Notes under the pieces: generated by a model
Seen by the model: only the letters and a program-made list of their open reading frames with translations
Database searches by the model: none
Told to the model about the DNA's origin: nothing
Assembly (NCBI RefSeq): GCF_022747945.1
Contig: NZ_JALDST010000001.1
Coordinates: 3,968,001 to 4,032,000, forward strand
DNA from: Micromonospora sp. R77
GTDB lineage: Bacteria > Actinomycetota > Actinomycetes > Mycobacteriales > Micromonosporaceae
DNA length: 64,000 nucleotides
Reading direction: 5' to 3'
Part shown: piece after piece, positions 55,575-64,000 of the stretch
How positions within the stretch are numbered: position 1 is the first letter of the stretch
Layout of the letters: each line of letters starts with the position of its first letter
Program-made: the position numbers and the translations under genes

Positions 55575-58382
55575 TCAGGGCTCGGTCTGCTCGTCCTCGG
55601 GGGCGACGGTGTCGACGACGAGGTCGGTGTCGTCGAGCAGTTCGATGACCTGCTGCCACAGCGCCGCCCGCGCCATGCAGATCCACGCGTGGTCCTCCGG
55701 GCTGAGTTCGACGTCGTCGACGTCCAGTTGGCGCAGCAACTGGTCACTGCGGTGGGCGGTCACTTTCGCGGCCCTGGCCAGCTGGACCAACCTGGCCAGG
55801 CAGCGGTCGATCCGCTGCACCTGCCGCTCGACGGCCGCGTCGACCAGATGGGGCAGGCCGATCTCGTCGTCGGTCAGCTTCTCCACCTCGTCCAGGAGGA
55901 GGTCGTCGTAGACCGACACCGGCGGCGGGAAGCGGTGGTCGGTGGTCCGTTGCAGATCCACCGTCCGGGTGACGAGCCGGGAGAACTCGGCCCGGTCCGC
56001 CCAGTACCGCGCCCCGTCGAGCGCGATCCGCCCCAGCACCTCCCAGGTGTGGTCGTCCAGCCGCAGCCACAGCACCAGATCGTGCAGGTAACGCGGCGGA
56101 TGACGGTCGAGCCGTCGGCGGTGCCAGTGCCGTTCCAGCAGGCGCGCCCCCTCGCAGAGCAGGTTCTTCGCGTACGCGACGACCCGGACCTCCGAGACGT
56201 CCTCCGGCCGCAACGGCACCGGCTTCAGCGGCTGATACGCGTCCTGCTGGAAGAACCGGAACTCGGCGCGGTTGCGCAGCCGGGCCAGGTCGGGGTCGCT
56301 GGTGGCGATCCAGGTCCGCAGCCGGGAGGCGGTGCCCGCCTGGGTGTCGGACTGGACGGTGATCCGGCCGGCCCGCCCGCTCTCGGTGCACATCAACGCT
56401 TGCCGCAGGTTCTCCACGGCCCGGTAAGTCAACGTCTCCGCCGCGCGGTTCACCGGTGCCGACGTGCCGGCGGGTGCCCGGTCGTCGGGTGGGCCGGTGC
56501 CGGCCTTCACCGGATAGCCCTGCAGGGCGAAGGCATACAGGCAGCCGGCATGGTAATAGTCCAGGTAGCTCAGGCGGGTGAGGGGATTCCGCCGGCGCTG
56601 CACGGCGAAGATCGCGTCGCCGAGCAACATCGCGGAAGCGGGCCAACCGATGCCGAGCGCCCGGTCGGCCTTGCGGCGGCGCCACCAGATCCACCAGTCG
56701 CTCAGGCAGCCGACGGCCGGCAGTTCGAGTCGGCTCCGCTCGGGCGCGTCCTGCGGGCCGCCGTGCCGGGCGTCGTGGAGGGCGCGCATCAACCGCAGTG
56801 GGGCCCAGACGTCCCGCATGAGCCGGACGAGCCGGCGGTCGAAGCCCGCGGCGGCACCCGGTACGAAGCGGGCGATCGTCAGGTCCTCGTAGAGCCGGTG
56901 GAACTCCTGCCAGGCGGCCAGGTGCAGCACCACCGGCGCGGACGAGCGGTGCCGGAGCATCTGCCGGACCAGCTGCTTGGCCTCGTCCCGGGTGCCGGCG
57001 TGGGTGCAGGTCAGCACGGCGGGCCAGTAGCGTTCGGCCAGCGCGGCGCAGAGGCGCTCCCGGTTCTGCCGGCTCTGCCAGTGGTAGGGGGTGTTGGCGT
57101 AGGCCTCCGTGCCGGGGTTGCGCGGGAACCACTGGGCCATCACCCGTTCGGCGTACCCGAGCGTCCGGGCGTACTGGAAGCGCAGCTTGATCCATTCCGG
57201 GTGGCGCCGGAGCTGCCCGACCGTCGTGCCGGTGAAACGCCAGGGAGGGCGCAGCCGACGCCGCTTGCGGCTCCACAGCGCGCCGGTGTAGCGCGCCTCC
57301 AACTGCCCGACGGCCAGCGCGCCCTGGTAGGTCTGTAACGCGTCGAGGAAGAGCCCCAGGTCCTCCTGGACGCTGCCGACCATCAGCCGGATGTCGAGGT
57401 TGAACGGGTCCAGTCGCAGCGCCTCGCGGTACCACCACAGGGCGTCGTCCAGTTTCAGGTCGTCGTGTCGCTTCTTCGCCTCGTTGTACGCCTCGAACAG
57501 CTCCGCCGGCATGTCCCGGCCCCGCCACTTGCGCCACGGCGGGGTCTTCGCGAGCCGGGTGACCGGGACCAGCTTGGCCATCGCCCAGTAGGCCGCCCGG
57601 CAGGTGGCGTCCTCCCAGCTGTGACCCCAGCAGGTGGTGGTGGCGCTGCCGGTCCGGCCGAGGAACGAGGTGACCGTGACGGAGAGCCCGTGCCGGGGCT
57701 CCACGTTCCGGCACTGGAGGGTCCCGCTGATCTGGTAGGCCTGTTTCGGCCAGAGGGCGGCCAGCACCCGGGGCAGGAAGGAGGCGGCGTTGGTCAGGTC
57801 GCCCTGCTCCTTGGCGAGCACGTCGAAGAATCCCTGCGGAGGCGGGTCGGCGGGTCCCGAGTACGGCGGGTAGACGCTGGTCTCCGCGAGCTGGCGACAG
57901 AACCGGCTGCGCAGGTAGACCCCCCGCCCCTTGTCCGTGTCGGCCGCGTTCTCGAAGGTCCGCACGTTGACTGGGCCGGGCCGGTAGACGTACCAGTGCT
58001 GGCGCCAGTGGCGCCACAGGAAGAAGGTGCAGCCGGCCAGGATGAGCACTCCCAACTGTGCCCACCGGCGCGGGGCCGGTCCCCCGAGGACCGTGTTCGC
58101 CAGGCCGTGCAGCACCCACTGGAGGACGGCCCAGAGCCGGCGCCACCACACGGCCGGCTCTTCCCCCGCCGGCAGACCGGTCGCCCGGCCGAACGCGCCC
58201 AGCGCGACGAGCAGCAGGGCCGAGCTGAGCAGCGCCAGGATGAGCGACGGGGCCGGGTGCGGGACCGGCAACTGGGAGGGCGCCGTACGCGAGGTCGAGG
58301 TGAGCCGGTGCGGGTTGCGGACGTCCCACGACAGCGGCCGGTCGAACGTGCACGCCGTCTGCCGCCGCTTCCCGTCCCACAT
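55575..58382 (-). CDS. Large membrane-anchored protein with TPR-like region
   Basis: The 935-aa protein has two hydrophobic segments near the N-terminus (LILALLSSALLLVALGAFG; LGVLILAGCTFFLW) and a long, Trp/Arg-rich cytoplasmic part. Residues about 290-360 contain TPR-like helices (DDALWWYREALRLDPFNLDIRLMVGSVQEDLGLFLDALQTYQGALA). The rest matches no domain I recognise. An overlapping frame of similar length on the same strand is a GC-driven shadow. The large unique protein suggests a strain-specific function. Confidence 0.7.
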   Translation of the reverse strand: MWDGKRRQTACTFDRPLSWDVRNPHRLTSTSRTAPSQLPVPHPAPSLILALLSSALLLVALGAFGRATGLPAGEEPAVWWRRLWAVLQWVLHGLANTVLGGPAPRRWAQLGVLILAGCTFFLWRHWRQHWYVYRPGPVNVRTFENAADTDKGRGVYLRSRFCRQLAETSVYPPYSGPADPPPQGFFDVLAKEQGDLTNAASFLPRVLAALWPKQAYQISGTLQCRNVEPRHGLSVTVTSFLGRTGSATTTCWGHSWEDATCRAAYWAMAKLVPVTRLAKTPPWRKWRGRDMPAELFEAYNEAKKRHDDLKLDDALWWYREALRLDPFNLDIRLMVGSVQEDLGLFLDALQTYQGALAVGQLEARYTGALWSRKRRRLRPPWRFTGTTVGQLRRHPEWIKLRFQYARTLGYAERVMAQWFPRNPGTEAYANTPYHWQSRQNRERLCAALAERYWPAVLTCTHAGTRDEAKQLVRQMLRHRSSAPVVLHLAAWQEFHRLYEDLTIARFVPGAAAGFDRRLVRLMRDVWAPLRLMRALHDARHGGPQDAPERSRLELPAVGCLSDWWIWWRRRKADRALGIGWPASAMLLGDAIFAVQRRRNPLTRLSYLDYYHAGCLYAFALQGYPVKAGTGPPDDRAPAGTSAPVNRAAETLTYRAVENLRQALMCTESGRAGRITVQSDTQAGTASRLRTWIATSDPDLARLRNRAEFRFFQQDAYQPLKPVPLRPEDVSEVRVVAYAKNLLCEGARLLERHWHRRRLDRHPPRYLHDLVLWLRLDDHTWEVLGRIALDGARYWADRAEFSRLVTRTVDLQRTTDHRFPPPVSVYDDLLLDEVEKLTDDEIGLPHLVDAAVERQVQRIDRCLARLVQLARAAKVTAHRSDQLLRQLDVDDVELSPEDHAWICMARAALWQQVIELLDDTDLVVDTVAPEDEQTEP

Positions 58383-58537
58383 CTGGCTGTCGCCCCTCGC
58401 GTACCCGCTCCGGCCTGCGGTTTCAGGCTAGGCAGATCGTCCGGGACGGGTTGGCGAAACGGGGATCCGGACCGGTTCCGGTGGGGGAGCGGGAAAGACG
58501 TCGTACCCTGTCAGGTTTTCCTGCCAGGCTGGCGGTC

Positions 58538-58990
58538 ATGGCATGGTGGTCCGACCTGGTCGAGTCCGAACCCGAGTTCGCGGCGCGCGTCCGCGACCGG
58601 TTCACGGTACGCAAGCACGGCACGATGGCGACCCTGCGCCGGGACGGCTCGCCCCGGATCAGCGGTACGGAGTTCGACTTCACCGCCGACGGTCAGCTCC
58701 GGCTGGGCAGCATGGCCGGCGCCTTGAAGGCGCTGGACCTGCGGCGCGACCCCCGGGTGGCGCTGCACTGCCCGACGGAGGACACCCCGGAGGACGACCC
58801 GACGTCCTGGGGCGGGGACGCGAAGATCGCCGGGGTGGCGCACGAGGAGCCGCCGGCCGAGGACGGGTCGCACCGGTTCCGGGTCGAGCTGACCGAGGTG
58901 GTGCTGACCCGGGTGGGCGACCCGCCGGACCACCTGGTGATCCTCAGTTGGCACCCGGAGCGCGGTCTGCGGCGGCGTGAGCGCCGCTGA
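58538..58990 (+). CDS. Pyridoxamine 5'-phosphate oxidase-like protein
   Basis: The 150-aa product has FTVRKHGTMATLRRDGSPRISGTEFDFTADGQLRLGSM and ALDLRRDPRVALHCPTED, a split-barrel flavin-binding fold of the PNPOx group. It probably binds FMN or F420. The substrate is unknown. ATG 58538 is chosen over the longer frame because homology starts at this point. Confidence 0.85.
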   Translation: MAWWSDLVESEPEFAARVRDRFTVRKHGTMATLRRDGSPRISGTEFDFTADGQLRLGSMAGALKALDLRRDPRVALHCPTEDTPEDDPTSWGGDAKIAGVAHEEPPAEDGSHRFRVELTEVVLTRVGDPPDHLVILSWHPERGLRRRERR

Positions 58991-59171
58991 GACCCGCCCC
59001 GACCAGGGCGGATCACCGTTCGGACAGGGTCGGCCAACCGATCGTGCCGAACGGGGCCCTCCTGGAGTTTGGTAACGAACTGGAAACGCCGCGCCGCCGA
59101 CATATGGTGTACCGGTCGTCCCGATGGAAACGTGAAGCGGGTCACGGTCCGTCCACTCCCGACAGCGGGGC

Positions 59172-60098
59172 GTGGACGAGGAGGCGGGAGGTTCGGTGGC
59201 GGAGCAGGATCGTGCTCGGGTCGACGAGCCCGCACCGGCCCCGAACGGGCCGACCCGTTCGGCCCTGCGCCGGCTCGCCCGCGCCCGGCAACGGCGTCGG
59301 CTGGCCGTGGAGGCGCTGATCGCGGTCGTCGCCCTGACCGCCGTGGTCGCCTACCTCGGCACCGAGCAGCACGCCGCGCCCCGCGAGGAGAGCGCCGTCC
59401 TCCCGGGCCCGCCGAGCACCGTGGGCCGGCCCAGCCCGGGACCGGGCGCGAACGCGTCACCGGGCGACGACCTGGTCACCCCCGGGCTGCGTCCCCGGCA
59501 GCGACCGCCGTCGCCCTCGCCGTCGCCGACCGCCGTCCCCTCGACGCCGGCCGTCGAACCACTGCTCACGGTGACCCGCGCCGACGTTCCCGCGCTGGTG
59601 GACCTCACCGCGGCCGGCACCGTCGACTGGGTCCACTGGGGACTGCTCGGCGCCACCACGCCGGTCCGCAAGCGGACCGGGTCGGGGGAGATCCGCGACG
59701 AGGGCGGCCGGGGCGCGCGGGAGAGCTTCAGCACCAACCCCGAGGCGTACGCCTGGCGGGACGGCGCGCCCGTCGGGGCGGCCAGCGGCACCACGGCCGG
59801 GGTGCAGACCTGCGGGAAGGGCAACGGCTTCGTGCTCTCCGTCGCCGCCGACGGCGCCCCGCGCACGGTCCGGCTCTATGTCGGGCTGTGGGCGGCCCGG
59901 GCCCGCCTCGACGTGCGGCTCTCCACCGGCGGCCCGACCAGCAGCATGCGGCTGGAGGACCCGCACACCCAGCACACCGCCGAGTTCACCGTCCGGTTCC
60001 GCGCGCCGAAGGGGGCGAAGCTCCAGGTGAGCTGGACCGTGGAGGAGTCCTTCGGCGACTGCGGCACCGTCGGCCTGCAGGCCGCCGCGCTGCGCTGA
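59172..60098 (+). CDS. Single-pass membrane protein, unknown function
   Basis: The 308-aa product has a basic cytoplasmic N-terminus (ALRRLARARQRRRLA), a membrane helix (VEALIAVVALTAVVAYLG), a Pro/Ser linker and an extracellular beta-sandwich-like domain (LVDLTAAGTVDWVHWGLLG; AGVQTCGKGNGFVLSV; TVRLYVGLWAARARLDVRLS). A GTG at 59196 with GGGAGG just upstream is an equally possible start. No family recognised. Confidence 0.7.
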   Translation: MDEEAGGSVAEQDRARVDEPAPAPNGPTRSALRRLARARQRRRLAVEALIAVVALTAVVAYLGTEQHAAPREESAVLPGPPSTVGRPSPGPGANASPGDDLVTPGLRPRQRPPSPSPSPTAVPSTPAVEPLLTVTRADVPALVDLTAAGTVDWVHWGLLGATTPVRKRTGSGEIRDEGGRGARESFSTNPEAYAWRDGAPVGAASGTTAGVQTCGKGNGFVLSVAADGAPRTVRLYVGLWAARARLDVRLSTGGPTSSMRLEDPHTQHTAEFTVRFRAPKGAKLQVSWTVEESFGDCGTVGLQAAALR

Positions 60099-60594
60099 CC
60101 CGAGCCCCGTGCCGCTCATCCTCTGCCTCCCGCTGGCGTTCTGCCTCCTGCTGGCGTCCTGCGTCCCGCCGGCTTCTTGCGTTCCGTCGGTGTCCTGCGT
60201 CCCGCTGGCTTCCTGCGTCTCGCCCGGCGACCGAGGCAGGGCCGGACCAGCCTGCCGGCCCGGCCCTCCTTCACCCGCTACAGCTTTGATGACGAATACG
60301 AATCACCGGACCGGCCGCAGGGCTCGGCGCCGGTGGCAACGGCACCGATTCATTTACGTCATAAAACTCGTAGCGACTCCAAAAGGGTGCCCGCGGGGTC
60401 CGTGAGGCTGCTGGGCCGGGCCGACGGATGTGGGCGAGAACGCGGGGAGGGCCCGGAGTGGGCGTTCGGCCGCCGCCGACAACGGATCGGACCCGCACCT
60501 ACCCCCGAGGTGATCGACCCGGTGGCGGGACGGCGGCAGAATCGCGAGCAAGTCCTGCGACCGAGGAATCGGCGCACGTCATCGGGGAGGAACC
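60099..60594. other. 496-bp intergenic region with minisatellite
   Basis: It holds an 18-bp minisatellite (60123-60227) and an AT-richer stretch around 60285-60380. ORFs crossing it are artefacts of the repeat. I see no gene. Confidence 0.5.
60123..60227 (+). repeat. 18-bp tandem repeat (minisatellite), nearly six units
   Basis: Units of the type CTGCGTCCCGCTGGCTTC are repeated from 60123 with scattered changes; the last unit is 15 bp. In one frame it would encode a repeated CVPLAS-like hexapeptide, but no start or ribosome binding site supports translation. Confidence 0.85.
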
Positions 60595-60939
60595 ATGTCC
60601 GCGTTCGCGCTCGCCCACCTGCGTACCCCGCAGGTCAACGACGACATCGTCGAATACCTGGAGAAGATCCAGGCGACCCTCGACCCGTACGCGGGTCGGT
60701 TCCGGGTGCACGGCCCGGATCCGGAGGTGATCGAGGGGGAGTGGCCGGGCACCGTCGTGATCATCGAGTTCCCGGACGTCGAGCGGGCCCGCGCCTGGTA
60801 CGCCTCCCCGGCGTACCAGGAGATCCTGCCCTTGCGGCTGCGGCACATCGAGGGCTCGGCGATCATCGTCGAGGGGGTCGGTCCGGACTACGATCCGGCC
60901 ACCCGGGTCCGCCGGCCCGAGGTCGCCGGGGAGCGGTGA
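60595..60939 (+). CDS. DUF1330 family protein
   Basis: The 114-aa product has the dimeric alpha-beta barrel layout FALAHLRTPQVNDDIVEYLEKIQATLDPYAGRFRVHG and VVIIEFPDVERARAWYASPAYQEILPLRLR, diagnostic of DUF1330. ATG 60595 follows GGGGAGGAACC. Function unknown. Confidence 0.88.
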   Translation: MSAFALAHLRTPQVNDDIVEYLEKIQATLDPYAGRFRVHGPDPEVIEGEWPGTVVIIEFPDVERARAWYASPAYQEILPLRLRHIEGSAIIVEGVGPDYDPATRVRRPEVAGER

Positions 60940-61017
60940 GCCGCTCCCACGTCGCGGGGAGCCGCGCCACTCCCGGGCGGGAGTGACCGGGCGCCCGGCG
61001 GCGGCAGGCTGGACGAC

Positions 61018-61995
61018 ATGTCGCTCACCCTGCCGTCGCCCGCCCCGGCGCGGACCCGGCCGCTCCTGCTGCCGTACGCCGTGGTCGTCTGGGCCCTGCT
61101 CTACGGCGCCCTGCGGCTGACCTGGACGGTGGCCGGTGCGCCCGGCTTCGGGCCGCTGCACACCGACCTGGTGGTCGTGACCGGCCGGTGGTCGGTGGCG
61201 GTCTGCGCGGCTGCCGGGCTCGCGGCCGGCGCGCTGGCCCGGGCGCGCACCTGGCGGCCGGGCCTCGCGGTCGCCGCATGGGCGGTCTGCGCGCTGCTCG
61301 TGCTCTCCTGCGCGCTGCTCCTGCTGGACGTGGTCGGTCTCCTGATCGGCCAGCTGAGCCCGGCGTTCACCCTGGCCGGCCTCCTCAGCCGGGTCGGTGC
61401 GCTCACCGGCGCGGCACTGCTGCACGCCACCGTGCTGGACCATCGGCGGCGGCACCGTGGCGACTGTGGACGCTGCGGCCGGACCGGTCGTCCGGGGCGC
61501 TGGTCGGCGGCGCCGGTGCCGGGCTGGGCCCGGATCGCGGCATGGACGGCGGTGGCCGGCTGCCTGGTGCGGCTGGCCGCCCAGGTGGCCGTGGGCTTCG
61601 GGGACCTGCCGCTGGCCCAGGGGGCTTCGGCCGTGCTCTTCGAGGTGGGCTTCCTGCTGGCGGGGGTGCTGCTACCGCTGGCCCTGGTCCACCGGTGGGG
61701 GCGGGTGTGGCCGCGCTGGGTGCCGCTGCTGGCCGGCCGGACCGTCCCGCGCGGGCTGCTGCTCGTCCCGGCGGCGGTCTTCTCCGTCGGTCTGGTCGGC
61801 TATTTCGGCGTCGGCATCGGCCAACTCGCCGTCGAGACCGGCACCGGCACCTTCGACCCGGGGGACGGGCGATACCCGCTGGCGTTCTTCTGGGTCGCCA
61901 TGCCCGGATACTGGCTGTGGGGGTGGGGCCTCGGCGTCGCCGCGGTCGGCCACCACCTGCGGACCCGCCGCCCGTGCCGGCACTGTGCCCGGTGA
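61018..61995 (+). CDS. Multi-pass membrane protein
   Basis: The 325-aa product has about seven to eight hydrophobic segments (PYAVVVWALLYGALRLTW; AVCAAAGLAAGALA; VAAWAVCALLVLSCALLLLDVVGLL; ASAVLFEVGFLLAGVLLPLALV; LLVPAAVFSVGLVGYFGVGIG; PLAFFWVAMPGYWLWGWGLGVAAVG). A cytoplasmic RHRGDCGRCGRTGRPG segment and a C-terminal CRHCAR resemble small metal sites. No transporter motif is recognised. Confidence 0.75.
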   Translation: MSLTLPSPAPARTRPLLLPYAVVVWALLYGALRLTWTVAGAPGFGPLHTDLVVVTGRWSVAVCAAAGLAAGALARARTWRPGLAVAAWAVCALLVLSCALLLLDVVGLLIGQLSPAFTLAGLLSRVGALTGAALLHATVLDHRRRHRGDCGRCGRTGRPGRWSAAPVPGWARIAAWTAVAGCLVRLAAQVAVGFGDLPLAQGASAVLFEVGFLLAGVLLPLALVHRWGRVWPRWVPLLAGRTVPRGLLLVPAAVFSVGLVGYFGVGIGQLAVETGTGTFDPGDGRYPLAFFWVAMPGYWLWGWGLGVAAVGHHLRTRRPCRHCAR

Positions 61996-62085
61996 GGGCG
62001 GGGACAGTTTGTCCGTCACGCGCCGTCGGGGCCGACGTACCGTCCGGTAGTCCGAATCACACCATCCTCTGTGGAGGCCCCACCG

Positions 62086-62412
62086 ATGAGCAGCAGTGCC
62101 CGCCTAGTCCGCCCCGCCGTGCAGCCGGGGGCGGGTGAGGAGTCCGACGACACGCTGCGCGACATCCCGCTGCCGCCGTACGTGACCGGCGAGGACGCCC
62201 AGTTCGCGGTGCGCGCCGTGGTGGTGCACGCGCCCCGGCGCTGGTCCGGCGGGACGATCTGCCGCAACGACGCCAGCCCGCACCCGTGCCGGCTGCACCG
62301 CTGGGGTCGGCGGGTGCTCACCCTGCGCGGGCTGCCGCCCGCGGCGATCGATGCGCTGATCGAGCAGGGCGACCCGGCCGCGGCCCCGCCGCCGCACCGG
62401 CCCGGCGCCTGA
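62086..62412 (+). CDS. Small conserved Cys-containing protein (paralogue C)
   Basis: The 108-aa product has the same core as the ORFs at 9555 and 51152: AQFAVRAVVVHAPRRWSGGTICRND, then HPCRLHRWGRRVLTLRGL and IDALIEQGDP. ATG 62086 follows GGAGG at 8-nt spacing. Paralogues B and C are more alike, both with RLHRWGRRVLT; A has lost or never had the second half. Function unknown. Confidence 0.78.
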   Translation: MSSSARLVRPAVQPGAGEESDDTLRDIPLPPYVTGEDAQFAVRAVVVHAPRRWSGGTICRNDASPHPCRLHRWGRRVLTLRGLPPAAIDALIEQGDPAAAPPPHRPGA

Positions 62413-62418
62413 CCGAAC

Positions 62419-62457
62419 GCGCGGGTCCCCACCCACCCCCTGGGTGGGGACCCGCGC
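62419..62457. terminator. Bidirectional terminator
   Basis: Perfect 17-bp arms GCGCGGGTCCCCACCCA/TGGGTGGGGACCCGCGC enclose a 5-nt loop, exactly in the 48-bp gap between two convergent genes. Confidence 0.75.
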
Positions 62458-62460
62458 CCG

Positions 62461-64000
62461 TCAGCAGCGCACCGGCTTCACCCAGGAACACTCCAGACCC
62501 TCCGGCACCCGCGGTGCCTCGGGCGCCGTCGGCACCGTCAGCCGCGCCGTGGTCGTCCCCTTCTCGGTGTACGACGCCAGCGCGATCGCGATCTGGTCCT
62601 CGAGGCTCTTCACCGACGAGGTCAGGTAGTTGTTCAGCACGACCGAGAAGGCCAGCAGGTGGCCGTCGGCGTCGGTGACGTAGCCGGAGAGGCTGGACGC
62701 GCCGGTCAGGCTGCCCGTCTTGGCGTGCACGTTGTTCGCCGCCGGGGTGCCGCGCATCCGGCTGCGCAGCGTCCCGCCGACGAACCGGTCGGCGTTGCCG
62801 GCGACCGGCAGCGCGGCGTACCAGGTGTCGAACCAGGGTTCGGCGCGGACGGCGGCGAGCAGCGCGACGAACTCGGTCGGCGGGATCAGGTTGCGCCGGG
62901 ACAGCCCGGAGCCGTCCCGCTGGCGCAGGTTGCCGGTGTCCACGCCGTTGTCCCCGACGTACTCGCCGATCGCGGTGAGCCCCGCCGACCAGCTGCCCGA
63001 GCCGGAGAGGATCCGGCCCAGCTCCTTCGTCAGCACCTCCGCGTGCCCGTTGTTGGACAGCTTGAGGAACGGCACCATCAGCTCGGCGAGGGTCATCGAG
63101 TCGTGCCGGGCGACGGGCTTCGCCTCGGCCGGGGTGGGCTGGCCGAGGACGGTCCGGCCGAGCACCCGTACGCCGTGCCGGCGCAGCGCCGCCCGGAAGA
63201 TGTCGGCGGCGTAGCCGGTCGGCTCCCAGACCGTCATCCAGTCGCTCTCGGGCTGCTGGCCGACCGCGATCTGGCCGGTCACCACGATGGTGTTCCCGCC
63301 GTGCTCCCGCTCGAACGAGATCGTCGTCTCCCCGCCGGCGACCGTCTCGGCCCGGTTCTCGATCCGCAGCCAGCCGTTGGGCGGGGTCATCGTCACCACC
63401 GGCGGCGCACCGGCCGCCGCGGCGGGGGCGGCGTTCACGATCACCGTGCCGGCGTCGTAGTCGGTGTCCGGGGCGACGGTCAGCGCGGAGACCTGCGCGG
63501 CGTAGTAGTAGGACTCGTCGTCCCAGGTCCAGTCGGGGCCCAGCCGGGTGTCGTCGTAGCGGGTGTCGTCGGCGACCAGGTTCCCGGTCACCACCCGTAC
63601 GCCGTCCGCCGCCACCTGGGCGGCCAGCGCGTCGTAGTCGGCGGCGAGCATCGTGGGGTCGCCGCCGCCGCGCAGGTAGAGGTCCCCGGAGAGCAGGCCG
63701 GCCCGCCGGACCCCGTCGGTGGCGACGTCGGTGGTGAACCGGTGGCCGGGGCCGAGCAGCTCCAGCGCCGCGGTGGAGGTGAGCAGCTTGGCGTTGGAGG
63801 CGGGCACCAGCCTGCGGTCGCCGTTGCGGTCGTAGAGGGTCTCGCCGGTGGCGGTGTCGACCACGACCACGCCGGCCTGTGCCCCGTCGAGCCGGGAGTC
63901 GGCGAGGACCGTGTCGATGGTGGCGTTCAGCCGGGTCCGGGCGGGGGTGGGGGACTCGGCTGTGGCGTCGGGGGCGCCGGCGGTGGCCGCGGTGGCGGCC
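62461..64000 (-). CDS. dacB: D-alanyl-D-alanine carboxypeptidase, PBP4/S13 type (5' end outside window)
   Basis: The frame remains open to the right edge, so the start is beyond the window. The three penicillin-binding motifs are present: PASNAKLLTS (SxxK), LSNNGHAE (SxN) and HAKTGSLTG (KTG). The large insert between the first two motifs is diagnostic of S13/PBP4 enzymes, which trim or cleave peptidoglycan cross-links. The C-terminus ends in ECSWVKPVRC, possibly a disulphide pair. It is convergent with paralogue C across a strong terminator. Confidence 0.88.
   Translation of the reverse strand, partial: AATAATAGAPDATAESPTPARTRLNATIDTVLADSRLDGAQAGVVVVDTATGETLYDRNGDRRLVPASNAKLLTSTAALELLGPGHRFTTDVATDGVRRAGLLSGDLYLRGGGDPTMLAADYDALAAQVAADGVRVVTGNLVADDTRYDDTRLGPDWTWDDESYYYAAQVSALTVAPDTDYDAGTVIVNAAPAAAAGAPPVVTMTPPNGWLRIENRAETVAGGETTISFEREHGGNTIVVTGQIAVGQQPESDWMTVWEPTGYAADIFRAALRRHGVRVLGRTVLGQPTPAEAKPVARHDSMTLAELMVPFLKLSNNGHAEVLTKELGRILSGSGSWSAGLTAIGEYVGDNGVDTGNLRQRDGSGLSRRNLIPPTEFVALLAAVRAEPWFDTWYAALPVAGNADRFVGGTLRSRMRGTPAANNVHAKTGSLTGASSLSGYVTDADGHLLAFSVVLNNYLTSSVKSLEDQIAIALASYTEKGTTTARLTVPTAPEAPRVPEGLECSWVKPVRC

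Noticed and set aside
55744..58380. 878-aa ORF overlapping the 935-aa gene on the same strand
   Set aside because: It is an Arg/Gly/Pro-rich frame shift of the real gene without ribosome binding site or recognisable domain; the other frame has normal composition and a TPR region.

Overview
The window reads as chromosome of a high-GC actinomycete, most likely Micromonosporaceae (Micromonospora-like). Supporting signs are very high GC with strong third-position bias, frequent GTG starts, GTGA/ATGA stop-start overlaps, snapalysin, MmyB-like XRE regulators, and Tat- and CBM3-type secreted proteins. These are inferences from gene content; there is no rRNA to confirm taxonomy.

Region 1 (1-7.1 kb) is a defence island. 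It holds the 3' part of a Z1-domain gene, a degraded IS5-family transposase, a vsr mismatch endonuclease, an intact IS5-family element, an Eco29kI-type GIY-YIG restriction endonuclease overlapping its C5-cytosine methyltransferase, and a DUF4928-like gene. The IS has separated vsr from the restriction-modification genes. Region 2 (7.5-24.1 kb) is mixed: an XRE/DUF5919 regulator with an inositol-monophosphatase-like gene; a globin/reductase, DivIVA-like and small Cys-protein set with a 59-bp tandem repeat at a stop/start junction; an SDR with a broken divergent regulator; a CYTH / thymidylate-kinase-like / B12-radical-SAM / HhH glycosylase group; a macro-domain protein; an SF1 helicase; a low-GC HNH nuclease with a decayed second copy; and a CBM3 secreted protein.

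Region 3 (24.2-31.3 kb) is the standout: a plus-strand array of about 34 tRNA or tRNA-like genes whose anticodons cover all 20 amino acids. It starts after a 43-aa ORF with its own promoter, palindrome and terminator. It is interrupted by an ISL3-type element, an HNH nuclease, a PD-(D/E)XK homing-type nuclease flanked by a tRNA-Arg and a tRNA-Arg fragment, and a rod-like non-tRNA RNA element. It ends next to a decayed TROVE (Ro60-like) gene. Many tRNAs have non-canonical features.

Region 4 (31.3-43.5 kb) carries a chimeric glycosyltransferase, snapalysin, a second SDR/XRE divergent pair, an aldo-keto reductase, a secreted endonuclease I, a LysR/class-A beta-lactamase-like divergent pair, a Tat-exported metallo-beta-lactamase-fold protein and a lipoprotein/membrane-protein pair. 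Region 5 (43.5-48.9 kb) is a compact locus of unknown function: ParA plus a Rho_N/SAP-like protein, divergent from a Ycf46-like AAA ATPase, DUF1257 (Ycf35-like), DUF2997, a membrane ComEA-type HhH protein and an NrdG-like radical SAM protein. Region 6 (48.9-64 kb) is ordinary accessory chromosome: SOUL protein, ATPase/DUF234-like protein, a His/Cys caspase-like candidate, F420/PNPOx proteins, a serine hydrolase, a pentapeptide protein, a 935-aa TPR membrane protein and, at the edge, a PBP4-type carboxypeptidase. A family of small Cys-containing proteins occurs three times in the window (9.6, 51.2 and 62.1 kb).
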